Assembly: GCF_021596945.1 (NCBI RefSeq)
Contig: NZ_CP063779.1
Coordinates: 1,773,592-1,837,591, forward strand
Length of the DNA stretch: 64,000 nt
Direction: 5' to 3'
From: Mongoliitalea daihaiensis
GTDB lineage: Bacteria; Bacteroidota; Bacteroidia; Cytophagales; Cyclobacteriaceae
This document shows, in pieces, positions 55,841 through 64,000 of the stretch (positions are counted from its first letter, which is position 1; every line of letters begins with the position of its first letter). Made by a program: the position numbers and the translations under genes. The notes below the pieces were generated by a model. That model was given only the letters and a program-made list of their open reading frames with translations, did not search any database and was not told the origin of the DNA.

Positions 55841-56104
55841 AAAGACCCGGCAGGTTTTTAAAACCTGCCAGGTCTTTTCCACGCATGAATTAATATCTCT
55901 CTCCCATTTATTTCTACCATATTTCAACTTTATTTCCACCTTATTTCAATCCTCTGGGGATAACCAGTATCAAAAAATATCGATCAATATCAACAAATAT
56001 CTACCAATATCCCACTCTCCCAATTATTTCTACTTTATTTCCACCTTATTTCATTTTGTAAACGAAATATCTCAATTAATATCAACTAATATCCACTAAT
56101 ATCC
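55841..56104 (+). repeat. Composite element B: palindrome plus helically spaced pentamer repeats
   Basis: It starts with a 37-bp palindrome (55841-55877; 18-bp arms with one mismatch, containing GACCCGGCAGG). Then ATTTC at 55910, 55921, 55932 and 55943 (exactly 11-bp steps); GTATC at 55967 then ATATC at 55977, 55987, 55997 and 56007 (exactly 10-bp steps); ATTTC at 56026, 56037 and 56048 (11-bp steps); ATATC at 56067, 56079, 56089 and 56099 (12, 10, 10). It ends next to the stop of mnmD. Same plan as element A, in opposite orientation. Confidence 0.85.
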
Positions 56105-56107
56105 CTA

Positions 56108-56791
56108 TTACACTTTCCACCCCCTCGTCATCTCTTTCTTACCCGGAGGTCCTGGCAGGGTTTCTACTTGGAGTCCAAGTTCTTTTAGATCACGTTTCAG
56201 TTGGCCTTTGGCACAATAGGTTACGAGTATACCTCCTGGATTGAGGGTATCAACGGCTTTGGAAAGCATCTCTTTTGTCCAAAGCTCAGGTTGTTTGTTG
56301 GGGGCGAAAGCATCGTAAAAAATCACATCGCTAGGATATAAAACAGCCTCTTCCAAGGTTACTTCATCCTTTTTCATATTGAAATATTCGCTCACAATAT
56401 CTCCATGATTCCATTTAGTTTCGTGCAATACTTGAAAAAATGGTGCATAATGATAAATGCTATCATCAACCTCTGTATAATTCAGTTGTTTGAAGATTTC
56501 CTCCTGCAAAGGAAAAGGCTCTATTGTATGATAGAGTACCGGAACTTTGTATTGTTCTGCCCAAACCAAACTCAACCAAGCATTCAAACCAGTACCAAAA
56601 CCCACTTCGAAAATTCGAATAGGGAATTTGTTGGGGTTGCGCATGTACCACGCTTCTAGGCCATAGAGCATAAAGACATGTACAGATTCCCTGTAGGCTC
56701 CATGAAAGGAGTGGTAGGTTTCATTGATCTCTGGTACAAACAAGGAATGTGAACCGTCTTCTGTGGTGATGATTTTTACCTTCCTGCTCAT
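56108..56791 (-). CDS. mnmD: tRNA (5-methylaminomethyl-2-thiouridine) methyltransferase MnmD
   Basis: A 227-residue methyltransferase equal to the N-terminal domain of E. coli MnmC. It makes the last methylation of mnm5s2U at the tRNA wobble position. Visible: SHSLFVPEINETYHS near the start, the SAM site FEVGFGTGLNAWLS, YDAFAPNKQPELWT and the end TLPGPPGKKEMTRGWKV, all typical. The MnmC oxidase domain is absent, as in organisms that use stand-alone MnmD. The start is 1 bp past the ispF stop, so the two are co-transcribed. Confidence 0.92.
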   Translation of the reverse strand: MSRKVKIITTEDGSHSLFVPEINETYHSFHGAYRESVHVFMLYGLEAWYMRNPNKFPIRIFEVGFGTGLNAWLSLVWAEQYKVPVLYHTIEPFPLQEEIFKQLNYTEVDDSIYHYAPFFQVLHETKWNHGDIVSEYFNMKKDEVTLEEAVLYPSDVIFYDAFAPNKQPELWTKEMLSKAVDTLNPGGILVTYCAKGQLKRDLKELGLQVETLPGPPGKKEMTRGWKV

Positions 56792-56792
56792 G

Positions 56793-57272
56793 TCACTTTT
56801 TGTAAATCAGTGCTACACAATAGGCTGACACGCCTTCCTCCCTGCCTACAAAGCCTAATTGCTCCGTAGTAGTGGCTTTGATGGAGATGGCCCCTTCTTC
56901 TAGACCCATGACCTCTGCTAGACATGATTTCATAGTTGGGATATGGGGATTTAATTTGGGTACTTGTAAGCAAACGGTTGTATCAATATTTCCGATTTCA
57001 TAACCTGCATCACGAAGGAGCTTCATCACTTCTCGCAACAGGATTTTACTATCTATTCCTTTGTATTTGGGATCTTTGTCTGAAAAATGAAAGCCAATAT
57101 CCCGCATGTTGGCTGCGCCTAAAAGTGCGTCACAGATGACATGAATCAATACGTCTGCATCTGAATGGCCTACAGCTCCCTTTTCGTGTTCCAATTTGAT
57201 ACCACCCAACCAAAAGTCATATTCTTCTCTCAGTTGATGTACATCATAGCCAAATCCTATTCTAAAATTCAT
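56793..57272 (-). CDS. ispF: 2-C-methyl-D-erythritol 2,4-cyclodiphosphate synthase
   Basis: A 159-residue enzyme of the MEP isoprenoid pathway that forms the cyclic diphosphate from CDP-ME-2-phosphate. Metal ligands are D10 and H12 in GYDVHQL; GAVGHSDADVLIHV supplies the third His; and the C-terminal SIKATTTEQLGFVGREEGVSAYC is intact. Isoprenoids from this pathway would feed the carotenoids implied by the desaturase gene. It sits 15 bp downstream of the M16 peptidase gene and 1 bp before mnmD, in one minus-strand unit. Confidence 0.95.
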   Translation of the reverse strand: MNFRIGFGYDVHQLREEYDFWLGGIKLEHEKGAVGHSDADVLIHVICDALLGAANMRDIGFHFSDKDPKYKGIDSKILLREVMKLLRDAGYEIGNIDTTVCLQVPKLNPHIPTMKSCLAEVMGLEEGAISIKATTTEQLGFVGREEGVSAYCVALIYKK

Positions 57273-57287
57273 ATGATATTTAATGCT

Positions 57288-58526
57288 TTATGAAATTGCT
57301 TTGTAATAAACTGTGGAGGCGTTATCCTCTCCTAATAGTGTATGTCCCCAGTTCAAAATGTCTTGGGAAGGGATAGCTCTTTTCTTTTCGTATTCTGTTT
57401 GGTAAAGATTCACATCTCCCAAGTGTGCATAGTAGGCCAAACTCATAGCCCTATTCAATAACTGAACAGATTCATACGTCTTCATAGCTTCCGCCTGATT
57501 TTTTACTTTTTGAAGGATGGTTTCTTCAATGGGTTTTTGCAAAAACTGTTTGACAACTTCATCCAAAGCTTTTTCTCCTTCTTCAGCAGTTTTTCCTTTT
57601 TCCAGTTTCCCAGAAAAAACCAACAAGCCAGGATCCACTGTGCCCAAAATATAAGCTCCTATTGAAGCGAATATATCTGAATTTTTGACCAAGGTTTGCT
57701 CTAGCAAAGAAGATCGTCCGAAGCCAATGATATCTGTAATCAAATCTGCCTCTAAGTAGCCTTCTTGAAGTTTAGCAGGCATATGATATGCTTTATATAA
57801 AGCATCTGTGGGCACATCTGCTTCAATAACTCTTGTTTTTTTACCTCTTTGCGGAAGTTCTCTCGGAATACCAAGACGCTGAATGCTGCCTTTCGGAATG
57901 CCACTAAACCATTTTTCAGACAGTTTTTGTACTTGGTCCGTCGTTACATCGCCTGCTACTACCAACACGGCATTATCAGGGCGATAATGGGTCCAGTAAA
58001 ATTCTTCTACGTCTTCCTTTTGGTAATTGACAATATCTTCGATGGTTCTACCAATGGTTGGCCATTGATACGGATGGGTCTCATAAGCCAAGGCCCGCAT
58101 GTGATGAAAGGCATCCCCATAGGGCTGATTCAAGTAGCGCTGCTTAAATTCTTCAATTACTACTTTTCGCTGGGTTTCGATGGTTTTTTCCTGTGGATTG
58201 AGGTACATCATCCGATCGGATTCGAGCCAAAAAGCGGTCTCCAAATTCACTGCAGGCAGTGTCATGTAATAGTTGGTGATGTCCGTGTTGGTAAAGGCAT
58301 TGCAGCTGCCACCTACTTTTTCCAAGGCTGTATCAAAGCTTGGGACATGTTGTGAGCCCCCAAACATCAAGTGTTCGAAGTAGTGGGCTAAACCTGTTTT
58401 TCCGGATACTTCATTTCTTGAACCGACTTTGTATAGCATGTTGAAGACGGCAATTTTTGTACTCGGATCCCGATGTACCAGTACCTGAAGTCCATTGTCT
58501 AAGAAAAACTGTTCGTATGTGATCAT
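57288..58526 (-). CDS. M16-family zinc metallopeptidase
   Basis: A 412-residue processing-peptidase-like protein. The inverted zinc motif HxxEH is H48-Y-F-E-H52 in LAHYFEHLMFGGS, with the third ligand Glu downstream in VVIEEFKQRYLNQPYG. Both M16 halves are present (the second includes TDIIGFGRSSLLEQTLV), so it can dimerise as the usual clam shell. There is no signal peptide after choosing ATG 58526, which gives the typical MITYEQFFLDNGL start; the frame extends 28 codons further. It is first in a likely operon with ispF and mnmD. Confidence 0.88.
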   Translation of the reverse strand: MITYEQFFLDNGLQVLVHRDPSTKIAVFNMLYKVGSRNEVSGKTGLAHYFEHLMFGGSQHVPSFDTALEKVGGSCNAFTNTDITNYYMTLPAVNLETAFWLESDRMMYLNPQEKTIETQRKVVIEEFKQRYLNQPYGDAFHHMRALAYETHPYQWPTIGRTIEDIVNYQKEDVEEFYWTHYRPDNAVLVVAGDVTTDQVQKLSEKWFSGIPKGSIQRLGIPRELPQRGKKTRVIEADVPTDALYKAYHMPAKLQEGYLEADLITDIIGFGRSSLLEQTLVKNSDIFASIGAYILGTVDPGLLVFSGKLEKGKTAEEGEKALDEVVKQFLQKPIEETILQKVKNQAEAMKTYESVQLLNRAMSLAYYAHLGDVNLYQTEYEKKRAIPSQDILNWGHTLLGEDNASTVYYKAIS

Positions 58527-58656
58527 TACTTGTTGCCAAAATTGAAGAGATACGATAGGAGCGCTATCGTAAAAATGCCAAGACGGCCCACGATAAGCTA
58601 CGCTCACCATGGGCCTGCCAAAGCTAAGAAATAAATAGAATTTTTATGGGATTTGT

Positions 58657-58857
58657 TTAGGAAATGGGTTCTCCCTGATAGCCTGCCTTCTTCAAGGCTT
58701 CCACTACTTCCAAAGCAGAAGCATCACCTTCCACCGTAAGGATTCGATCGGGGTTCTTAAGGTCTACAGACCATTCGATGTTGCTTAGTTTTTCCATTTC
58801 CGGTGTGATGGCAGCTACACAAGCCCCACATTTCACATTTGTTTTTAATTGAATCAT
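58657..58857 (-). CDS. Heavy-metal-associated (CopZ-like) copper chaperone
   Basis: A 66-residue HMA-domain protein with the ferredoxin-like fold and metal site CGAC (C10, C13). The usual motif is MxCxxC; here the residue before is V-K rather than M, as in other Bacteroidota chaperones. It probably hands Cu(I) to the CopA pump encoded 358 bp upstream on the same strand. Whether the two share a transcript is unclear given the gap. Confidence 0.88.
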   Translation of the reverse strand: MIQLKTNVKCGACVAAITPEMEKLSNIEWSVDLKNPDRILTVEGDASALEVVEALKKAGYQGEPIS

Positions 58858-59214
58858 AGTTTTTGTTTTTTAGGTCCACTAATTTCACGAATGACATGAA
58901 GTTTTATTTTATATTGATTATTTTTAATAACCTGATTTACTTCTTTTTGCATTTTCCAGAATCATTTATTTGCATGGCTCATGGATGTTCACGATATTTT
59001 TTAAGTCCACAGATTTCTCAGATTAGCACAGAACTTATCTCGTCCTGGAATTACTTGAGACTTTCTTAAGAATAATTTTCTTATTTACATGCCACCAATA
59101 TATCGCCGAACCTGTCTATTACAGGTAGAGGCATATTTCAATTTTATCTCGTGTTAGCATATTTCACTAGTATCTCGCTTCTCGCTTCTCGCTTCATCCT
59201 TCATCTTTTCACCT
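58858..59214. other. 357-bp gap between copA and the chaperone gene
   Basis: It holds an imperfect 26-bp tandem pair (GCATATTTCA...TATCTCG at 59131 and 59157) and a CTCGCTT heptamer repeated three times at 59174-59194. The remainder shows no frame or RNA fold that I could support. Confidence 0.45.
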
Positions 59215-61401
59215 TCACCCAATACCTCTAATCCTAAGGCTATTTGTCACCACTGATACCGAACTCAAGGCCATGGCTGCCCCTGCAAGCATGGGATTGA
59301 GGAGAAAGCCAAAGAATGGATATAACAAGCCTGCGGCAACAGGAATTCCAATGATATTGTAGATAAATGCCCAAAAGAGATTTTGACGGATGATGCGAAC
59401 CGTCTTTTTGGTCAACTGCAAGGCTGTCGGGATGCTGCTTAAATCTCCATGTATCAAAGTGATAGCGGCAACTTCTTTGGCTAAATCAGAGCCTTTTCCC
59501 ATGGCTATAGAAACATCCGCCAAACTCAAGGCTTCTGAGTCGTTGATCCCATCCCCAACCATGGCCACTTTTTTGCCTTTGCTTTTCAATTGTTTGATGT
59601 ATTCGCCTTTTTCATGAGGAAGTACTCCCGATTGAATGTAAAGGATACCTACTTCTTCCCCGACTGCTTGGGCTGTATTGGCTTGGTCTCCTGTGAGCAT
59701 GTGGACTTCCAATCCGGAGGCTTGCATGGCTTCAATAGCAACTTTACTGGTTGATTTGATACGATCCTGAATTGCAAAACAAGCGATTACTTGCTCATCT
59801 TTGCTGGCATAAATCAAGCTTGCGGTAGGGTAAGTTTGTTCTAAATTCTGAATTGCGCCTGTGATACTTTTAGATTCACCACCCCCCCACGCTTGATTAC
59901 CTATTTTATATGTATGATCGTTTGTTTTTCCAATCAAGCCTTTACCCGTGATACTATCAAACGAATTAAGTGGAATGCTCTCCATTTCTTGCAAATGCTC
60001 TACCAATGCTATGGCAAGCGGATGTTCGCTGTAGGTTTCTAGTGTATAAATGGCTTGTTTGTCCTGTTTGCTTGCTTCTTTAGCCCACCAGCTTCCAGCC
60101 ACATGAGGTTTCCCTTCGGTAATCGTACCGGTTTTATCCAAAACCAGTGTGTCAATCTGAGTTCCTTTTTCCAAGGTCTCAGCATCTTTGATTAAAATCC
60201 CTAGTTGGGCAGCTTTACCCATGGCGGCTGTAATAGCAGTAGGGGTTGCCAAACCCAAAGCACAAGGACATGCAATGACCAAGACGGTGATAAATGCCAA
60301 CATGCCTCTCAGCCATGAATCGTCTACCCCGGAAAATCCCCAGATCAAAAAGCTGAGGAGGGCAATCCCCATTACCGTAGGAACAAAAATACTAGCTACT
60401 TTGTCTACCAATTTTTGCACAGGAGCCTTGGATGCTTGGGCATTTTTTACGCTTTCAATGATGGTAGCCAATAAGGTTGATTTTCCTACAGCCGTGGATT
60501 CAAAAATAAAGCTTCCTTGTTGATTGATAGTCCCTGCAAAAACCTGGTCGTTGATATTCCGGAGGACTGGGACAGGTTCACCTGTTAACATGCTTTGGTC
60601 CACATACGAGCTTCCGTTGGTTACCACTCCGTCTACAGGGATGGTTTGCCCAGGCTTGATGCGGATGAAATCTCCTTTTTGGACTTCTTCAATGGAGCAT
60701 TCCATCTCTTTTCCATCTTTTACTAAGGTGACCATCTTAGGTTGTAAATCCATCAATTGACGGATAGCTTGCCCAGTTCCTGCTTTGGCTGATGCTTCCA
60801 TGGTTTTACCCAACAGAATAAAGAAGATGATGACTGCTGCTGCTTCAAAATATACATGTGCATCTAAACCACGGCTATTTAAAAATGTGGGGTAGAAAGT
60901 ATTAAAGGTGCTATACACATAGGCTATTCCCGTACTCAGTGCTACCAAGGTGTCCATATTCACTTGGCGCACGCGGGCTAACTTATATGCATGGGTGAAA
61001 AACTGTCTGCCAAAGACCAATAAAATAGGGGTAGTCAGTAACCACATTATCCAATTTGCGAAAGGCCAGTGCATACCAAACATGCCAATGACAAATACAG
61101 GAAAGGCCAATACTCCAGCCATTATGGTATTTTTTTTTAGCTGTTCAAAAGCATTCTGATGCATTTTTTCCAGATCTTCCCGAAGTATGTCATCAATTAA
61201 TAACTCGTAGCCCGCCTCATCCACCGAATCACGTAAGCTTTCTAAGCTAACCTTGTCCTCTTCCCATTCCACCCAAGCAGCATGATTGGCATAATTCACT
61301 TGAACACTTTTTACTCCTGCCTGCTTCTGCAGTGTTTTTTCTACACTGAGGGCGCAGGCGGCACAACTCATACCCATAACCGGTATTTCTTGTTTCTTCA
61401 T
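59215..61401 (-). CDS. copA: Copper-translocating P-type ATPase
   Basis: P1B-type ATPase of 728 residues that exports Cu(I) from the cytoplasm. An N-terminal HMA domain has GMSCAAC (C13, C16). After four membrane helices come the A domain (the TGE motif in SMLTGEPVPV), the transport site CPC (C378-P-C380) in ACPCALGLATPTA, the phosphorylated Asp422 in DKTGTITEG, HPLA in the N domain and GDGINDSEAL. The ATG at 61401 was chosen; others at 61416 and 61434 are in frame, but the candidate -7 box at 61421-61428 favours the shortest. One HMA domain, fewer than in many homologues. Confidence 0.95.
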   Translation of the reverse strand: MKKQEIPVMGMSCAACALSVEKTLQKQAGVKSVQVNYANHAAWVEWEEDKVSLESLRDSVDEAGYELLIDDILREDLEKMHQNAFEQLKKNTIMAGVLAFPVFVIGMFGMHWPFANWIMWLLTTPILLVFGRQFFTHAYKLARVRQVNMDTLVALSTGIAYVYSTFNTFYPTFLNSRGLDAHVYFEAAAVIIFFILLGKTMEASAKAGTGQAIRQLMDLQPKMVTLVKDGKEMECSIEEVQKGDFIRIKPGQTIPVDGVVTNGSSYVDQSMLTGEPVPVLRNINDQVFAGTINQQGSFIFESTAVGKSTLLATIIESVKNAQASKAPVQKLVDKVASIFVPTVMGIALLSFLIWGFSGVDDSWLRGMLAFITVLVIACPCALGLATPTAITAAMGKAAQLGILIKDAETLEKGTQIDTLVLDKTGTITEGKPHVAGSWWAKEASKQDKQAIYTLETYSEHPLAIALVEHLQEMESIPLNSFDSITGKGLIGKTNDHTYKIGNQAWGGGESKSITGAIQNLEQTYPTASLIYASKDEQVIACFAIQDRIKSTSKVAIEAMQASGLEVHMLTGDQANTAQAVGEEVGILYIQSGVLPHEKGEYIKQLKSKGKKVAMVGDGINDSEALSLADVSIAMGKGSDLAKEVAAITLIHGDLSSIPTALQLTKKTVRIIRQNLFWAFIYNIIGIPVAAGLLYPFFGFLLNPMLAGAAMALSSVSVVTNSLRIRGIG

Positions 61402-61420
61402 CAATCGATCATTCATCTTA

Positions 61421-61428
61421 CAAAAATA
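61421..61428 (-). promoter_or_regulatory. Candidate copA promoter, -7 box
   Basis: CAAAAATA on the plus strand is TATTTTTG on the minus strand, matching TAnnTTTG, 19 bp before the chosen copA start. A CAA (TTG) is present at 61443-61445 but the spacing is short (14 bp). Confidence 0.35.
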
Positions 61429-61585
61429 AGACATGTAAAGCTCAAGAGATTTATATAATTTTGGATATTATTAAACACTAGGCATGCCACTCTTGTAAAA
61501 TCTCGGATTGCCCGAACTTTGTGAGGGAGTAAAAAGTTTTATCCATTAGTATTTAAAAACCAGACATCATCCAATCACTAATTCC

Positions 61586-63163
61586 ATGAAGAAAGCCACG
61601 GTTGAGCCTTCCTGTACAGGTCAGTTCTCACAACTTTTTTTGGATTACCTTGCTCAAAAACCTGAATTAAAGCCATTTTACAGTTTTTTTCCTAGCCTAG
61701 AAAACTTTTCATCGCTTATCCAGCAAAAAAACTTTTCCCAAGACAAGCGAGATGTCTTGGCAGATGTGCTTCATCGGCAGTATCAAGGAATAGCTACGAG
61801 TGAACTTACCCTCAGTCAAATAGAATCCTTGCGTTCCAAGAAAACTTTTACCGTAATCACTGGGCATCAATTGAATTTATTTACCGGGCCCCTTTACTTC
61901 ATTTACAAAATTGTCACGACAATCAATCTAGCAGAGCAGCTCAAAAAAGCCTATCCAGAGTATCATTTTGTGCCTGTTTATTGGCTGGCATCGGAGGATC
62001 ATGACTTTGATGAAATCAATTACTTTAAGTTGGATGGCAAAAAATACCAGTGGAATTCTGATCAAACTGGTTCTGTGGGAGATTTTCAATTGGATGAGAC
62101 TTTTAAAAATTTCTTTAAAACCGTTTCTCACTTCGCTCCAGAATTTTTTAAAGATGCTTATTTAGGTTCCCAAACCCTTGCAGAGGCTGGAAGAAAATAT
62201 GTCCATCATTTATTTGGGGAAAAAGGGCTTTTGATTGTAGATGGGAAAGAGGCTTCATTGCGCAGTTTTTTTCATAAGGTTATAGTGGATGATTTGACCA
62301 ACCATACCGCCTACCAAAAATCGACTGAGCAAACCGCAAAACTGGAAACGTTAGGGTATAAATCGCAGATTTTCCCACGAGAGATCAATTTCTTCTACAC
62401 TGACAAGGGACTCCGGGAAAGAATTGAGCAGGTAGAAGATTTCTACCATGTATTGAATACCGATCTTAAGTTTACGCAAGAAGAAATCCTTCGAGTAGTA
62501 GCAGAGTCCCCTGAAAAGTTTAGCCCCAATGTAGTCTTACGCCCGCTGTATCAAGAAATGATATTACCCAATCTAGCTTACATCGGAGGGCCCGCTGAAA
62601 TGGTGTATTGGTTGCAGTTGAAGACAGTTTTTGATCATTTTGAAGAAGCTTTCCCTGCAGTGATGCCGAGAAATTTTGCAGCTGTGTTGGATGCGAAAAT
62701 TATAAAGAAAAAAGAAAAATTGGGTTTATCTGAAGCTGATCTATTTCAGTCAGTGATTGATTGGAAAAAGCAATACATCCTAAATCATGCGCAGACAGAT
62801 ATTTTTTTAGAGAAAGAGCGAGCTGAGTTAAAAACAATTTTTGAGCAGGCGCGTGATACTGCGGTTACCTTGGATCAGACCTTGCATGCTTCTTTTGAAG
62901 CTGCGCGTGTGCGTGCTTTGAAAATCATGGATCAGATGTCTACCAAGCTGCGGAAGGCTGAAGAGCGGAAGCATGCACAGGAAATCCGAATGCGAGAAGA
63001 CATAGCCGCTCATATGTATCCCGGAGGAACACCTCAAGAGCGGTTGGAGAATTTCCTGAAATTTTACTTAGGAGATGATACATTTATAGAACAATTGTTT
63101 GATACATTCGACCCTTTGGACTTTAAATTCATAGTGTTAAGCCAAGATGGAGACGAAGGCTGA
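61586..63163 (+). CDS. bshC: Bacillithiol biosynthesis cysteine-adding enzyme
   Basis: A 525-residue enzyme that adds cysteine to glucosaminyl-malate in the last step of bacillithiol synthesis. Bacillithiol is used as the low-molecular-weight thiol in many Bacteroidota. Visible: the Rossmann-like start TVITGHQLNLFTGPLYFIYK, the His-rich stretch WLASEDHDFDEI, LIVDGKEASLR, and FSPNVVLRPLYQEMILPNLAYIGGPAE, all typical of BshC, then a C-terminal coiled coil. The next gene starts inside its last codons (17-bp overlap). A candidate -7 box TAATTTTG lies at 61456-61463, with a leader of about 115 nt. Confidence 0.94.
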   Translation: MKKATVEPSCTGQFSQLFLDYLAQKPELKPFYSFFPSLENFSSLIQQKNFSQDKRDVLADVLHRQYQGIATSELTLSQIESLRSKKTFTVITGHQLNLFTGPLYFIYKIVTTINLAEQLKKAYPEYHFVPVYWLASEDHDFDEINYFKLDGKKYQWNSDQTGSVGDFQLDETFKNFFKTVSHFAPEFFKDAYLGSQTLAEAGRKYVHHLFGEKGLLIVDGKEASLRSFFHKVIVDDLTNHTAYQKSTEQTAKLETLGYKSQIFPREINFFYTDKGLRERIEQVEDFYHVLNTDLKFTQEEILRVVAESPEKFSPNVVLRPLYQEMILPNLAYIGGPAEMVYWLQLKTVFDHFEEAFPAVMPRNFAAVLDAKIIKKKEKLGLSEADLFQSVIDWKKQYILNHAQTDIFLEKERAELKTIFEQARDTAVTLDQTLHASFEAARVRALKIMDQMSTKLRKAEERKHAQEIRMREDIAAHMYPGGTPQERLENFLKFYLGDDTFIEQLFDTFDPLDFKFIVLSQDGDEG

Positions 63164-63725
63164 TATTAGAAATCATTTTAGGAAGAAACGCAGCGTTTTG
63201 ACACCTGAAGAACTTGCGGATAGTTCTCAGAAAGTGTTTGCTTTATTTAAGCAGTTCCTAGAAAATCATCAAGAGCGAGTGCATGTGCATGTTTTTATTC
63301 CAATGAAAAGAAATCAGGAAATAGACAGTTATCTATTGATCGAATATCTCTGGTCGTTGGATTATAAGGTGTACACTTCTCAAATGAATTATGAGAAAGA
63401 TCAAATGGACACAGTTCGTTTTTTGCCTGGATCTGAAGTTTTGTTGGACAAGAAAGGAATTCCCTTTCCGGCAGATCAGCAACCTATTCTCGCCCACAAT
63501 CTTCAACTCGTGTTGGTGCCTTTATTGGCAATTGACAAGGCAGGCAACCGTTTGGGGTACGGGAAGGGGTACTACGATCAATTTTTTTCGCAAGTATCTT
63601 CCTCTGATGTATATAAATTGGGGATTTCCTTATTTCCCCCCATTGAGTCTATTCCTGTAGAGGAGCATGATATTCCGTTAGATGCCTGCATTTACCCTCA
63701 AGGCGTTAGTTATTTTACCAGTTAA
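63147..63725 (+). CDS. 5-formyltetrahydrofolate cyclo-ligase
   Basis: A 192-residue folate enzyme that converts 5-formyl-THF to 5,10-methenyl-THF with ATP. Visible: the N-terminal basic start KADIRNHFRKKR, the substrate-binding region, and the family signature RLGYGKGYYDQFF near residues 130-142, with the ATP-binding GKGYYD. The C terminus IPVEEHDIPLD is also typical. The start codon lies 17 bp inside bshC, so the two are translationally coupled. Confidence 0.93.
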   Translation: METKADIRNHFRKKRSVLTPEELADSSQKVFALFKQFLENHQERVHVHVFIPMKRNQEIDSYLLIEYLWSLDYKVYTSQMNYEKDQMDTVRFLPGSEVLLDKKGIPFPADQQPILAHNLQLVLVPLLAIDKAGNRLGYGKGYYDQFFSQVSSSDVYKLGISLFPPIESIPVEEHDIPLDACIYPQGVSYFTS

Positions 63726-63730
63726 TCCAT

Positions 63731-63758
63731 TTTGGCACGTTATTTATACGTATTTTTG
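63731..63758 (+). promoter_or_regulatory. Candidate promoter for the last gene
   Basis: TTTG at 63731-63734, a 16-bp spacer and TATTTTTG at 63751-63758 match the phylum pattern, though the spacer is short. The leader would be about 145 nt and would contain the inverted repeat TAGTAAG-N5-CTTACTA at 63817-63835. Confidence 0.38.
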
Positions 63759-63909
63759 TAGTTAAATCAGTTATTGTTAATAATCGTCGAGTTGGTATGT
63801 AGGGATGGCTCCTGTATAGTAAGCCTATCTTACTAAATCCCGATAGATATTTCTGGAATTTCCACTGCATTGCTACATCGTATTTATCTCAAATAATCAA
63901 CATTAATCT

Positions 63910-64000
63910 ATGAAAAAACTATTGATTTTATTCACGTTCGTCCTGTTTGTTGGATTGTCTCAAGAGACCTATGCACAGTATACTACAGGAATTGGATTAA
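63910..64000 (+). CDS. Exported protein, 3' partial
   Basis: Only the first 30 codons are in the window. They encode a signal peptide (MKKLLILFTFVLFVGLSQETYAQ) followed by YTTGIGL. The short mature part matches the start of small outer-membrane barrel proteins common in this phylum, but that is a guess from seven residues. The frame is open to the window edge. Confidence 0.7.
   Translation, partial: MKKLLILFTFVLFVGLSQETYAQYTTGIGL

Noticed and set aside
46563-56104. Classical composite transposon
   Set aside because: No transposase or integrase gene lies in or next to the segment and no target-site duplication could be seen, so only a bracketing pattern is reported.
1-64000. tRNA or rRNA genes
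   Set aside because: No T-loop GGTTCGANTCC-type motif paired with an acceptor stem and no conserved rRNA stretch was found by eye; a tRNA scan would be the proper check.

Overview
The window is a chromosomal segment of a Bacteroidota bacterium, most likely from the Cytophagales (Algoriphagus/Cyclobacteriaceae-like). The pointers are a DnaE with a fused N-terminal proofreading exonuclease, the bacillithiol enzyme BshC, a CrtD-type carotenoid desaturase, several lipoproteins of Bacteroidota beta-propeller families, candidate TAnnTTTG -7 promoter boxes, an almost complete lack of Shine-Dalgarno sequences, and moderate G+C with AT-rich spacers. This placement is inferred from protein content; no rRNA or tRNA gene was seen. 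Gene density is high and most genes are housekeeping or metabolic.

Layout. 1-9.4 kb: the 3' part of dnaE, trxA, a dioxygenase-chrA pair, a lipoprotein, a class A beta-lactamase-like serine hydrolase and a coiled-coil membrane protein. 9.4-14.8 kb: a LOG-family protein, an AAA/DUF4143 ATPase broken by an in-frame amber codon, and a second DnaE (DnaE2-like) with a degenerate PHP domain. 14.8-25 kb: envelope proteins, a membrane thioredoxin, a CDP-alcohol phosphatidyltransferase, MscS, a four-gene ABC-transporter/GntR operon with a palindromic operator at its front, a DUF885 peptidase and DPP IV. 25-31 kb: ddl, metK, purM, an esterase and an RsmI-like methyltransferase. 31-39 kb: an MltF-like transglycosylase and a four-gene operon with a complete RND tripartite efflux pump. 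39-46.5 kb: a VOC protein, a patatin plus methyltransferase pair, a CrtD-like desaturase, glyS, an oxidoreductase and slyD. 46.5-56.1 kb: the accessory-looking part, with uvrA, a VTT-domain protein and a TRIC channel set among repeat arrays and beta-propeller lipoproteins, one of them frameshifted. 56-64 kb: mnmD, ispF, an M16 peptidase, a copper chaperone with CopA, bshC, 5-formyl-THF cyclo-ligase and the start of an exported protein.

The most unusual signal is in the repeats. Two composite elements, at 46563-46773 and 55841-56104, each join a 37-41 bp palindrome to blocks of pentamers repeated at about one DNA turn: ATTTC mostly every 11 bp and ATATC mostly every 10 bp, in alternating blocks. 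They are inverted relative to each other, with the palindromes facing inward across a 9.1 kb segment. That segment holds a 341-bp tandem array (2.7 copies) and two clusters of a roughly 309-bp repeat unit. The two clusters flank the beta-propeller gene whose frame is lost in a T10 run, and the palindromes in the 309-bp units show compensatory changes. The two unit families share a core of about 78 bp. All of this was read by eye; similarity searches, RNA mapping and resequencing would be needed to go further.
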